The notes under the pieces: generated by a model
What the model saw: the letters and a program-made list of their open reading frames with translations, nothing else
Databases searched by the model: none
Told to the model about the DNA's origin: nothing
Made by a program: the position numbers and the translations under genes
Shown: piece after piece, positions 6,811-15,547 of the stretch
Numbering within the stretch: position 1 is the stretch's first letter
Layout of the letters: each line of letters opens with the position of its first letter
Source of the DNA: Pseudomonadota bacterium
GTDB taxonomy: Bacteria; Pseudomonadota; Alphaproteobacteria; RF32; CAG-239
Direction: 5' to 3'
Assembly (NCBI GenBank): GCA_030523245.1
Contig: JAUNIW010000009.1
Coordinates: forward strand, 1-35,185
Length of the DNA: 35,185 nucleotides

Positions 6811-9273
6811 TTATTTTTTAGCGGTAACAATCTGAACGGCTTCTTCCGCGGAGAGGCTGCTCGGGGCATATCCCTTTGGAATAGCATAATTATTTTTCCC
6901 GCATTTCAAATACATGCCATAACGCCCTTTGTTCAAAACAATATCTTCTTTTGTTTCAGGATGCTGAGCTAAAATCTTCGGCTCCGGCTTGGCTGCGGCT
7001 GTTTTCAATATTTCTTCGGCGCGTTCCGGTGTCAGATTGAATATATTATCGGTACCGGTCAGCGATTTTGATTTTGTACCCTGTTTAACATATTGGCCGA
7101 ATTTACCGATATTAACTTCAATATCATTTCCGAGAGAGCGCGGCAGTGATAATAAAATCTGTGCCTGTTCGGCCGTCAGTTCTTCGGGCTTGACGAATTT
7201 CGGCAGGGAACAACGTTTCGGTTTATCCGTATTGGATGTTGCCTCTCCAAGCTGTACATAATAGCCGTAAGGACCTTTGCGCAGATAAATATTCTGCCCG
7301 TCCATCTGGCATAAAATTTTGTCTTCGCCGTTAGCCAGTTTCTGAGCACTGGCCGACGCGGCTTCCTGTTCTTCGTCTTTAGTGTCGGTCAACGGTTTTG
7401 TATATTTGCATTCAGGATAGTTCGAGCATCCCAGAAAGGCGCCGAATTTGCCGAATTTTATGCTCAGGCGGCCTTTCCCGCATTCCGGACAAACTCTCGG
7501 GTCCGAACCGTCTTCACGCGGCGGGAACAAATGTGCCGACAAAGCTTCATCGACTTTATTGATAACTTCTGTCAGTTGCAGAGGTTTGACTTCGTCAATA
7601 TTCCGGATAAACTTCGCCCAGAATCCGGACAGCAGTTTTTTCCACTGCATGGCGCCGGCCGAAACGTCATCCAAAAATTCTTCCATTTGCGCCGTGAAGT
7701 CATATTCAACATATTTTTTGAAGAAGTTTTCCAAAAATACGGTAACGATACGGCCGCGGTCTTCCGGAATGAAACGCAGTTTTTCGACTTTAACATATTT
7801 GCGTTCCTGCAGCACGGCAATAATATTGGCATAAGTTGACGGACGCCCGATACCCAGTTCTTCAAGCTTTTTTACCAGACTGGCTTCGGTAAAGCGCGGC
7901 GGCGGCGTTGTAAAGTGCTGAGCCGGTTTAATTTCTTTCTTCTCGACCGATTCTCCGGTTTCGACATTCGGCAGAATGGTATTTTCGTCATCTTCATCGG
8001 AGTCGTCCTTGCTTTCCTGATATAACTTCAGAAAACCGTCAAAACAAATAACCTGTCCGTTGGCCCTCAGCAGAATTTTGTTATCGGCCGATTTGGTATC
8101 AACGACCACGCGGTCCAAAATGGCCGGATTCATCTGGCAGGCAACGGTGCGTTTCCAAATCAGTTCATAAAGCTTATAGGCGTCATTGTCGAGTTTCATC
8201 TCCATTTTTTTCGGTGTATTCATAACATCGGACGGACGAATGGCTTCATGTGCTTCTTGTGCGTTTTTTGTTTTGTTTTTATATTCTTTAGCCGTTTTAG
8301 GCAGATAACCGGCTCCGAAATATTTTTCAATGGCATCACGGCAGGCTTTGATAGCTTCTTTTGACAGATTAACGGCATCGGTACGCATATAGGTGATGAT
8401 ACCGTCTTCATAAAGTTTTTGTGCCACCTGCATGGTCTTTTTAGCCGAAAAACGCAGCTTACGTGCGGCTTCCTGCTGCAGGGTGGAGGTGGTAAACGGC
8501 GGTGCCGGATAACGGCTGGCTTTTTTGCGTTCGACATTGGAAACGGTAAAACTCTGCGCTTCAATTTTGGCTTTGGCTTCCAAAGCTTTTTCTTCGCTGT
8601 TAATTGTGAATTTATCCAGTTTTTTGCCGTCGAGGTTAACCAGATGCGTGAGCATTTCGGCTTTTTGCGCCGTTAAAAGGTTGACGTCAATAGTCCAATA
8701 TTCTTCCGGTTTGAATTTATCAATTTCATTTTCCCGTTCACAGATAAGCCGCAGAGCTACCGATTGTACGCGTCCGGCTGATTTTGATCCCGGAAGTTTA
8801 CGCCATAAAATCGGAGATAAGTTAAAGCCGACCAGATAATCCAAAGCGCGGCGGGCCATATAAGCACTGACCAGATCCTGATCAATTTCCCGCGGATTTT
8901 CTATACCTTCCTTAACGGCGGATTTTGTGATTTCATGAAAAACAACACGCTCGATTTTTTTGCCGGACAATTTTTTCTTTTCTTTCAATTCTTCCAGAAT
9001 ATGCCAGGCAATAGCTTCTCCTTCTCTATCCGGATCGGATGCGAGAATAAGCGTATCACAGTCTTTGAGTGCGGCTATAATATCATTCAGGTGTTTTTTC
9101 CCGACCGGACTGAATTCCCACGTCATGGCAAAATCATTATCGGGGTCAACCGAACCGTCTTTGCTGGGCAGGTCGCGTATATGTCCGTAACTGGCCAGTA
9201 CCTTATAATCTGAGCCTAAATATTTATTGATGGTTTTAGCTTTAGCCGGAGATTCTACAACAACTAGTTTCAT
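6811..9273 (-). CDS. topA: DNA topoisomerase I (type IA)
   Basis: An 820-residue enzyme that relaxes negative supercoils. The N-terminal Toprim domain shows VVESPAKA (E7) and the acidic triad in ASDPDREGE (D80, D82, E84). The catalytic tyrosine is Y295 in GIITYMRTDA. A Cys4 zinc-finger module (CPECGKGRL...GCSNYPEC) begins near residue 590 and is followed by C-terminal repeats with FGKFGQYVK/GRYGMYLK-type motifs. Length and order are normal for alphaproteobacterial TopA. It is the last gene of the plsY-dprA-topA operon, 11 bases after dprA. Confidence 0.97.
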   Translation of the reverse strand: MKLVVVESPAKAKTINKYLGSDYKVLASYGHIRDLPSKDGSVDPDNDFAMTWEFSPVGKKHLNDIIAALKDCDTLILASDPDREGEAIAWHILEELKEKKKLSGKKIERVVFHEITKSAVKEGIENPREIDQDLVSAYMARRALDYLVGFNLSPILWRKLPGSKSAGRVQSVALRLICERENEIDKFKPEEYWTIDVNLLTAQKAEMLTHLVNLDGKKLDKFTINSEEKALEAKAKIEAQSFTVSNVERKKASRYPAPPFTTSTLQQEAARKLRFSAKKTMQVAQKLYEDGIITYMRTDAVNLSKEAIKACRDAIEKYFGAGYLPKTAKEYKNKTKNAQEAHEAIRPSDVMNTPKKMEMKLDNDAYKLYELIWKRTVACQMNPAILDRVVVDTKSADNKILLRANGQVICFDGFLKLYQESKDDSDEDDENTILPNVETGESVEKKEIKPAQHFTTPPPRFTEASLVKKLEELGIGRPSTYANIIAVLQERKYVKVEKLRFIPEDRGRIVTVFLENFFKKYVEYDFTAQMEEFLDDVSAGAMQWKKLLSGFWAKFIRNIDEVKPLQLTEVINKVDEALSAHLFPPREDGSDPRVCPECGKGRLSIKFGKFGAFLGCSNYPECKYTKPLTDTKDEEQEAASASAQKLANGEDKILCQMDGQNIYLRKGPYGYYVQLGEATSNTDKPKRCSLPKFVKPEELTAEQAQILLSLPRSLGNDIEVNIGKFGQYVKQGTKSKSLTGTDNIFNLTPERAEEILKTAAAKPEPKILAQHPETKEDIVLNKGRYGMYLKCGKNNYAIPKGYAPSSLSAEEAVQIVTAKK

Positions 9274-9284
9274 AATTTTACACC

Positions 9285-10406
9285 TTATTTCAGACGCGCC
9301 ACACGATTGCCGGCCTGCCGTTCGATTTTTCCCGAAAATTCCAAATCCAGAAGTTCGGAAAAGAATTCGGCCTGCGTTAAATTACTTGAACGCAAAAGCT
9401 CGTCAATATCTACACCTTCGTAAGAAATCAAACCGATAAGCGGTGTTTGAGTTTCTTTTTCGGACAGCGGAACCGACAATTCAATGTCAGAAATATTTAC
9501 ACGATTTTGCACTTTGTCAAGAGGCTTCAACTTCGGAAGCATGTTTTTTATTTGCCGGTTTTGGTTTATACTTAATACATTAAGTATATCATTTGCGTTT
9601 TCGGTTAAAATTGCGCCTTCTCTCAAAAGATGATTAGGTCCCTGCGAACGGTTTTCTAACGGAGAACCGGGAACGGCAAAAATATCTTTTCCCTGTTCCA
9701 AGGCCAGTCTTGCCGTGATTAACGAGCCGGAATGCAGGCCGGCTTCAACAACCAGTGTGCCGGCAGTGAGGGCAGAGATAATCCGGTTGCGCCGCGGAAA
9801 TGTTGATATTTGCGCGGTGGTACCGAAAGGCAGTTCGGAAATAATTAAACCTTGCCCCGCAATCATTTTATACAAATCTTTATTTTCTGCCGGATAAACA
9901 ACATCAATGCCTGTTCCTAAAACGGCAATTGTCGGACCCTGTTTGCCTTTGGCATACATGGCGCCTTTATGAGCGGCACTGTCAATACCGCGGGCCATAC
10001 CGGATACAACCAGAACATCATTTTCAGTTAAGTCATAGGCGATTCGCGATGCAATTTTCCGGCCGTTAATAGATGCGTTGCGAGCGCCGACAACGGCCAT
10101 GCCCAGCGGATAAGTTAACAAATCCGTATTACCGAGGGCATACAAAACCGGCGGTGCATCGTTTAGTTCTTTTAGTGCGGCAGGATAAGCACTGTCAGTG
10201 TATGCAATAAGATGCGCGCCGAATTTCCGAGCCAGAGAAATTTCTTCGGCGGCTCGGGCGGCGGAACATATTTCTTTTTTCTTTGAAAGTGCGGATAAAG
10301 CTCTTTCGGCACTGCCGTAAGTCTGAATATATTTATAAAATGTAACCGGCCCGACGCCGTCGGTCAACATAAGTCGCAAAATATCTGCCGGAAAAGCTTC
10401 TGCCAC
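9285..10406 (-). CDS. dprA: DNA-processing protein DprA (Smf)
   Basis: A 373-residue protein that binds incoming single-stranded DNA and loads RecA during natural transformation. The Rossmann core shows GARNASINGRKIA, VSGMARGIDSAAHKGA, GTGIDVVYPAEN, FPRRNRIISALTAGTLVVEA and GSLITARLALEQGKDIFAVPG. An N-terminal helix-hairpin-helix/SAM-like region precedes it, and a winged-helix tail lies at about 310-373. All parts are intact. It starts 3 bases after plsY and ends 11 bases before topA, indicating one transcript. Together with comEC and recA in this window it hints at competence, although dprA is also widely conserved in non-competent bacteria. Confidence 0.96.
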   Translation of the reverse strand: MAEAFPADILRLMLTDGVGPVTFYKYIQTYGSAERALSALSKKKEICSAARAAEEISLARKFGAHLIAYTDSAYPAALKELNDAPPVLYALGNTDLLTYPLGMAVVGARNASINGRKIASRIAYDLTENDVLVVSGMARGIDSAAHKGAMYAKGKQGPTIAVLGTGIDVVYPAENKDLYKMIAGQGLIISELPFGTTAQISTFPRRNRIISALTAGTLVVEAGLHSGSLITARLALEQGKDIFAVPGSPLENRSQGPNHLLREGAILTENANDILNVLSINQNRQIKNMLPKLKPLDKVQNRVNISDIELSVPLSEKETQTPLIGLISYEGVDIDELLRSSNLTQAEFFSELLDLEFSGKIERQAGNRVARLK

Positions 10407-10409
10407 GGC

Positions 10410-11048
10410 TCAGGCCTTTTTCTTAAAACTGATTTTGCTTTCTGTTCCGGCAGCAAGACGGCTGATGTTGGCGTGATGGCGCACAATGACCAAAAGAGCA
10501 ATTGCAGTATAAAAAACGGCATATACCGGCGGACACATAAAAAAAGCAACAACCGGCATGGCTGCGGCAGCCGTGAGCGCGGATAAAGAGGAGTAGCGGA
10601 ACGTAAAGGCCATAACCAGCCATACAATCAGGGCAATAACAGCAATCTGCCACTGGGTCATCAGAATAAACCCGAAAGCAGAAGCGACACCTTTGCCGCC
10701 CTTGAATTTAAGCCAGACCGGAAAATTATGTCCGATGACGCCCATGGAGCCGGCAATGAGCGACCCCAAAACATTGGCGGTTGTGTCAATTCCCCAGACG
10801 GTAACAGCAGTGTCCGGCAGCAGATGAAAAGCGGTAAATGCAGCCAAACCGGCTTTGAAGGCGTCCAGTAAAACAGTCAGCAGAGCCAGAAATTTATTTC
10901 CCGTCCGCAGAACATTGGTAGCGCCGATATTACCTGAACCGATTTTACGGATGTCTCCGTAACCGGCCATGAAACACAAAACTAATCCGAAAGGAATTGA
11001 ACCTGCCAGATATCCGCCGGCGGCGCATAAAATAAATTCCAAAGTCAT
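10410..11048 (-). CDS. plsY: Acyl-phosphate:glycerol-3-phosphate acyltransferase
   Basis: A 212-residue polytopic inner-membrane enzyme that acylates glycerol-3-phosphate from acyl-phosphate, the first step of phospholipid synthesis. The three PlsY signature loops are present: GSIPFG (17-22), GSGNIGATNVLRT (about 37-49) and GHNFPVWLKFKGGKGVA. About five hydrophobic helices separate them. It is the first gene of the minus-strand operon with dprA and topA. A ribosome site, GGAGAG, stands just before its ATG. Confidence 0.96.
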   Translation of the reverse strand: MTLEFILCAAGGYLAGSIPFGLVLCFMAGYGDIRKIGSGNIGATNVLRTGNKFLALLTVLLDAFKAGLAAFTAFHLLPDTAVTVWGIDTTANVLGSLIAGSMGVIGHNFPVWLKFKGGKGVASAFGFILMTQWQIAVIALIVWLVMAFTFRYSSLSALTAAAAMPVVAFFMCPPVYAVFYTAIALLVIVRHHANISRLAAGTESKISFKKKA

Positions 11049-11207
11049 ACTTACTCTCCTTATTCTGAAATTATTTTATCATTAGCAGAAAATATGAAAT
11101 TTTCAACTAGATTTTGGGCTTTTAAAAAATTCTGCTGAAAACGTGTAAAATAATGATGACAAGTCTCGTAAAATGGTTAACATACAGTCAGATTGATAAA
11201 GGTAAGA

Positions 11208-11921
11208 ATGATGAAACCAGTGTTTAAACGAATTTTACTGAAACTTTCCGGCGAAGGTTTGTCGGGAAGCAAAGGTTTCGGCGTGGATGAAGATGTTGTT
11301 GCCCGTCTGGCCGCGGAAATTGCAGAAGTAAAACGCTTAAATGTGCAGATATGTCTTGTTATCGGCGGCGGCAATTTTTTCCGCGGAGCCCGAAACGCCG
11401 GTAAGCTGATGGACAGAAGTGTCGCGGATCAAATCGGCATGATGGCTACCGTCATGAATGCTTTGGTTTTGAAAGCGGCTTTGGAGAAAAACGGTTGTCC
11501 GGTCGAAATTTATTCGGGATTATCCGTGCCTCAGGTTTGTGAAAATTATAACTTCGGAAAGGCACTGAGGGCGCTGGAAAGTGGTGCTGTAATTATATTC
11601 GCCGGCGGGACGGGAAGTCCGTATTTTACAACTGACACCGGTGCGGCGTTGCGGGCATCCGAAATGCATTGTGATGTTTTGATGAAGGCGACACAGGTGG
11701 ATGGTGTCTATAATTCTGATCCGCGGAAAAATCCGCAGGCTGTGCGTTATGATGAAATCAGTTTTGCCGAAGTCGTAGAAAAGAAGCTGGGTGTTATGGA
11801 TATAACGGCAATCACCATGGCTGCAGATAACAATATTCCGGTTATGGTTTTTGCCCAAAAAGGTGAAAATTCGATTGTTGACGCCGTATGCGGTACGGCA
11901 AAATGTACGATTATCAAATAA
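11208..11921 (+). CDS. pyrH: UMP kinase
   Basis: A 237-residue hexameric amino-acid-kinase-fold enzyme making UDP from UMP. Motifs are LKLSGEGL (ATP loop), VIGGGNFFRG, DRSVADQIGMMATVMNAL and GGTGSPYFTTDTGAALRA. Two adjacent ATGs (11208, 11211) are possible; AAGG lies 5-8 bases upstream. It heads the pyrH-to-fabZ operon and is divergent from plsY. The rpsB-tsf pair that often precedes pyrH is not present here. Confidence 0.96.
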   Translation: MMKPVFKRILLKLSGEGLSGSKGFGVDEDVVARLAAEIAEVKRLNVQICLVIGGGNFFRGARNAGKLMDRSVADQIGMMATVMNALVLKAALEKNGCPVEIYSGLSVPQVCENYNFGKALRALESGAVIIFAGGTGSPYFTTDTGAALRASEMHCDVLMKATQVDGVYNSDPRKNPQAVRYDEISFAEVVEKKLGVMDITAITMAADNNIPVMVFAQKGENSIVDAVCGTAKCTIIK

Positions 11922-11932
11922 AAGGGGAAGAC

Positions 11933-12496
11933 ATGTCTGAATTCGATAAAATAAAAACAGAAACCTTGAACAGAATGGAAAAAAGTCTTGAATCGCTGAA
12001 GACTGATTTTGCCGGTCTGCGTGCAGGACGTGCGCATACCGGATTGCTGGATGGTATTATGGTTGAAGCCTATGGCAGTATGACGCCGATAAATCAAATA
12101 GGTACGGTCAGTGTACCGGATGCACGTACATTGGCTGTCAGCGTCTGGGATAAAGGCTTGGCAAAGTTTGTGGAAAAAGCTCTGCGGGAAAGTGACTTGG
12201 GACTTAACCCGATGTCGGACGGTCAGTTAATTCGTATTCCGATTCCGCCGCTTAGTGAAGAACGTCGTAAAGAGTTGGTAAAAATTGCCGGAAAATATGC
12301 CGAACAATGTAAAATAGCCGTACGAAATATCCGCCGTGATGCTATGGACGATGTCAAAAAACTGAAAAAGGATTCGTTGATTTCCGAAGATGAAGAAAAG
12401 AAATACAATAACGATATTCAAAAATGGACGGACGAAACCATTCATAAAGTTGATGAACAGGTTTCTTTAAAAGAAAAAGATATTATGCAGGTGTAA
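11933..12496 (+). CDS. frr: Ribosome-recycling factor
   Basis: A 187-residue protein that, with EF-G, splits post-termination ribosomes. The family pattern is clear: LRAGRAHTGLLDGI, the hinge YGSMTPINQIGTVSVPDARTL (about 45-65), and IRIPIPPLSEERRKELVK, then a long C-terminal helix with NIRRDAMDDVKKL. Length is the usual 185 or so. It starts 11 bases after pyrH with AGGGGAAG ribosome site. Confidence 0.97.
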   Translation: MSEFDKIKTETLNRMEKSLESLKTDFAGLRAGRAHTGLLDGIMVEAYGSMTPINQIGTVSVPDARTLAVSVWDKGLAKFVEKALRESDLGLNPMSDGQLIRIPIPPLSEERRKELVKIAGKYAEQCKIAVRNIRRDAMDDVKKLKKDSLISEDEEKKYNNDIQKWTDETIHKVDEQVSLKEKDIMQV

Positions 12497-12499
12497 AAA

Positions 12500-13204
12500 G
12501 TGACGATTGAGAACTTGCGGCATATCGCTTTTATCATGGACGGAAACCGCCGTTGGGCAAAAAAACGCGGTTTGCCGGCTGCTTTGGGGCATAAAAAAGG
12601 CGCAGAGGTTTTGGTTGATACGGCCAAGCTCGTGAGCAGGCTCGGCATCCGTTATATGACCGTCTATGCTTTTTCGACCGAAAACTGGAAACGCGAAAAA
12701 TCTGAAGTTGATACGCTGATGAATCTTCTGCGTGATTATTTGGATAACAGTTTTAAAGAACTGGAAGAAAATAATGTAAAAATAGTTTTTATCGGCGAAA
12801 AAGATATGCTGGCACCGGATATCGTTGCCCGAATGGCTAAAATAGAAGAAAAGACAAAGGAAAACAGCGGTATGACCATGTGTGTGGCTTTAAGTTACGG
12901 CGGTCGTCAGGAAATTGTGGCGGCAGCACGCAAAGCGGCGCAATTGGTAAAAGAGGGCGGTATAAAAGTTGAAGATATCAATGCTGAAAAATTTGCAACA
13001 TTTCTGTACACGGCAGAGATTCCTGATCCTGATTTGCTGATTAGAACAAGCGGAGAATACCGGATAAGCAATTATCTTTTGTGGCAGTTGTCGTATAGTG
13101 AAATGTATTTTTCACAAACATTATGGCCTGATTTTTCTGAGGAAGAATTGAATAAAATTATAGAAGATTATGAAAAGAGGGAGAGAAGATATGGCAAGTC
13201 GTAA
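12500..13204 (+). CDS. uppS: Undecaprenyl diphosphate synthase
   Basis: A 234-residue cis-prenyltransferase producing the C55 carrier lipid for peptidoglycan and LPS. Key residues are the catalytic Asp in FIMDGNRRWAKKRG (D14), the FSTENWKR motif, and the C-terminal RTSGEYRISNYLLWQ and SEMYFSQTLWPDF. It begins with GTG three bases after frr. Its end overlaps the start of cdsA by 14 bases, so translation is probably coupled. Confidence 0.96.
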   Translation: MTIENLRHIAFIMDGNRRWAKKRGLPAALGHKKGAEVLVDTAKLVSRLGIRYMTVYAFSTENWKREKSEVDTLMNLLRDYLDNSFKELEENNVKIVFIGEKDMLAPDIVARMAKIEEKTKENSGMTMCVALSYGGRQEIVAAARKAAQLVKEGGIKVEDINAEKFATFLYTAEIPDPDLLIRTSGEYRISNYLLWQLSYSEMYFSQTLWPDFSEEELNKIIEDYEKRERRYGKS

Positions 13205-14093
13205 AATGGGCGCAATCATCAAAAGAATTCTGGCAGCAATCGTAATGATACCGGTTGCGGTAGATGTTTTATATATAGGCAGTCCGTATGTCGAGGTTTT
13301 GGCTGTGGTTGTCGGTGGTTTGCTGGCATGGGAATGGGCAAATCTGTTATCGGCGCAGAAAGCTTCGGCTTATGTTTCGGCTTATATGATGAGTTTGGCT
13401 GTTTCTTTATGGAGTTATAATTTCGCCGTATTATTTACGATGATAGCGGTTACGTCATTGGTGGTCTGGTTTATTGCTGAAAAAGAAAAACATCGTTCGC
13501 TTATTACCCTCGGTGTGCCGTATATTTCTATCGGTATCGGTGCGTTAATCTGGGTATATCGGTTTTTTGACCCGAGTGAAGGTTCGTTTGATCCGCAGTA
13601 TAACTATAGTTTTATGATGACGCTTTGGTTTTTCCTGATGGTCTGGAGTATGGATATCGGCGGATTGGTCGTCGGCTGTAATTTACGCGGACCGAAATTG
13701 GCGCCTAAAATCAGTCCGAATAAAACATGGTCCGGCTTGTTCGGCGGCATACTGCTTTCAATTTCGGCAAGTATTATCTTTATGTATATCTGCACGGAAA
13801 TCATGGATATTCCGTTTTATTCAAACAATCTGACGCACATATCCTTTACTTATTCGCCGTTGCGTCTGCGCTATGTATGGAATATAAACGATCAAATATT
13901 GTATGCGTTTGCGGCAGGTGTTATTGCTGTTCTGGCACAAATTGGCGATTTGATTGAATCGGCGATTAAACGCCGTGTCGGTGTCAAGGATTCCAGTAAG
14001 CTTATTCCGGGCCATGGCGGCGTTTTTGACAGAGTAGACGGTCTTATTTTTGCTGCACCGTTTGTTTATTTATTCTTTATTTATATGGCATAA
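13191..14093 (+). CDS. cdsA: Phosphatidate cytidylyltransferase (CDP-diglyceride synthase)
   Basis: A 300-residue polytopic inner-membrane enzyme converting phosphatidate and CTP to CDP-diacylglycerol. The diagnostic C-terminal signature is complete: SAIKRRVGVKDSSKLIPGHG followed by GVFDRVD at about 262-288. SPNKTWSG precedes it. The ATG at 13191 is favoured because GAGGGAGAGAAG lies just upstream. It overlaps uppS by 14 bases. In many proteobacteria dxr follows; here rseP follows directly after 10 bases. Confidence 0.95.
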   Translation: MASRKMGAIIKRILAAIVMIPVAVDVLYIGSPYVEVLAVVVGGLLAWEWANLLSAQKASAYVSAYMMSLAVSLWSYNFAVLFTMIAVTSLVVWFIAEKEKHRSLITLGVPYISIGIGALIWVYRFFDPSEGSFDPQYNYSFMMTLWFFLMVWSMDIGGLVVGCNLRGPKLAPKISPNKTWSGLFGGILLSISASIIFMYICTEIMDIPFYSNNLTHISFTYSPLRLRYVWNINDQILYAFAAGVIAVLAQIGDLIESAIKRRVGVKDSSKLIPGHGGVFDRVDGLIFAAPFVYLFFIYMA

Positions 14094-14103
14094 GGGGGCA
14101 GAA

Positions 14104-15531
14104 ATGGAAATTTTGTTGAATATTGTATATTACATTGTACCGTTTGTTATTCTGCTTGGCATTTTGGTATTTGTGCATGAGTTCGGACATTTTATTATAG
14201 CGCGGAGTCTCGGTGTCAGTGTTTCTGATTTTTCAATCGGTTTCGGTAAAGAATTATGGAGCCGGACCGATAAATACGGTACAAAATGGAAACTCTGTGC
14301 GATTCCGCTGGGCGGATACTGCCAGTTTCTGGGTGATGCCGATGCTTCGTCTTCAACAACGGATAAAGCGGTAGAAGAACTTTCCGAAGAAGATAAAAAA
14401 CATGCGTTTCCTTATCAGAAAAGATGGAAAAAGCTGGCGATTGTTGTCGCCGGTCCGGCTTTTAACTATCTGTTTGCCATTTTAGTATTTATCGGTATTT
14501 TCTACTGCTGCGGCAAAATTGTTTATCCGTCTGTTGTCGGCGGTGTTATGGAAGGCGAAGCTGCGGATATGGCCGGTATTAAAGTCGGTGACCATATTGT
14601 CGGTATCAATGAAAATCCGGTAGCAGATTTTCAGGCACTGAGCAATGAAGTTGCTTTGTCTGCAACAGATGAAATAAAAGTTAAAATCGAACGGCCGCTT
14701 ACAATCAAATTAAAAACACAGGAAGTTGAATTGCCGTTTGCACATAAAAAGCCGCGTAAAGAAAAAATTCTTGGACTTATGTCTGTTCCGGCAAAATATG
14801 ATGAGAAGATTAAAGATTTTCTGCCTTCTCCGCCGGTTGTCGGTAACGTGATTGCCGGTAGTTCGGCTGAAGCCGCCGGTTTTCGGAAAGATGATATGCT
14901 GGATAGCATAAACGGCGTGGCTATACAAGACTTTACGCAGTTGAAGGAATATGTGGCGGCTCATCTGGATGATGAGTTCGAAATCAGACTCCGCCGGCCT
15001 CTGACTTTAACGGCCGTACTGAAAGAAACGGCTTTTGACGCGGGTGACGGGAAGAAAATCAAACGGCGTATGCTGGGCGTACAATCAGTAGCCGGTATTA
15101 TTTTCTCAGAAGATAAAATGACGTTTACGGAAGCCGTGAAATCCGGTTTTGACGAAGCTTATATCCTGACGGCTACAACATTACGTGCCGTCGGCCAGAT
15201 GATTACCGGACAACGCGGAGGTAAAGATGTCGGCGGAATTATCCGTATTGCGGAAATGTCCGGAGACGTCAGTAAATCGGGAGGTCTGATAGGTTTTCTG
15301 TATTTTATGGCTTTGCTGTCCGTAAATCTGGGATTGATTAACTTATTACCGATTCCGGTTTTGGATGGCGGTCATGTTATTATTTTCCTGTGTGAAATGG
15401 TTATCAGACGCGATCTGAAACCAAAGATAAAGGATTATATCTTTAAGTTTGGCTTTTTAATAATTTTAGCCATTATGATTTTGGCAACGTGGAATGATGT
15501 AGTTCATTTGATTAACCGTTGGTTTGATTAG
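14104..15531 (+). CDS. rseP: Site-2 intramembrane zinc metalloprotease RseP
   Basis: A 475-residue inner-membrane protease that cuts membrane-spanning anti-sigma factors and leftover signal peptides. HEFGH at 25-29 in the first membrane helix binds zinc. Two PDZ domains follow (about 145-230 and 245-330). The last zinc ligand motif NLLPIPVLDGGH lies near 415-427, between C-terminal helices. The ATG at 14104 has AAGGGGG upstream; an earlier in-frame start within cdsA lacks a ribosome site. It is placed just before bamA, the common order. Confidence 0.95.
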   Translation: MEILLNIVYYIVPFVILLGILVFVHEFGHFIIARSLGVSVSDFSIGFGKELWSRTDKYGTKWKLCAIPLGGYCQFLGDADASSSTTDKAVEELSEEDKKHAFPYQKRWKKLAIVVAGPAFNYLFAILVFIGIFYCCGKIVYPSVVGGVMEGEAADMAGIKVGDHIVGINENPVADFQALSNEVALSATDEIKVKIERPLTIKLKTQEVELPFAHKKPRKEKILGLMSVPAKYDEKIKDFLPSPPVVGNVIAGSSAEAAGFRKDDMLDSINGVAIQDFTQLKEYVAAHLDDEFEIRLRRPLTLTAVLKETAFDAGDGKKIKRRMLGVQSVAGIIFSEDKMTFTEAVKSGFDEAYILTATTLRAVGQMITGQRGGKDVGGIIRIAEMSGDVSKSGGLIGFLYFMALLSVNLGLINLLPIPVLDGGHVIIFLCEMVIRRDLKPKIKDYIFKFGFLIILAIMILATWNDVVHLINRWFD

Positions 15532-15547
15532 GGATGAGGATTTAAAA

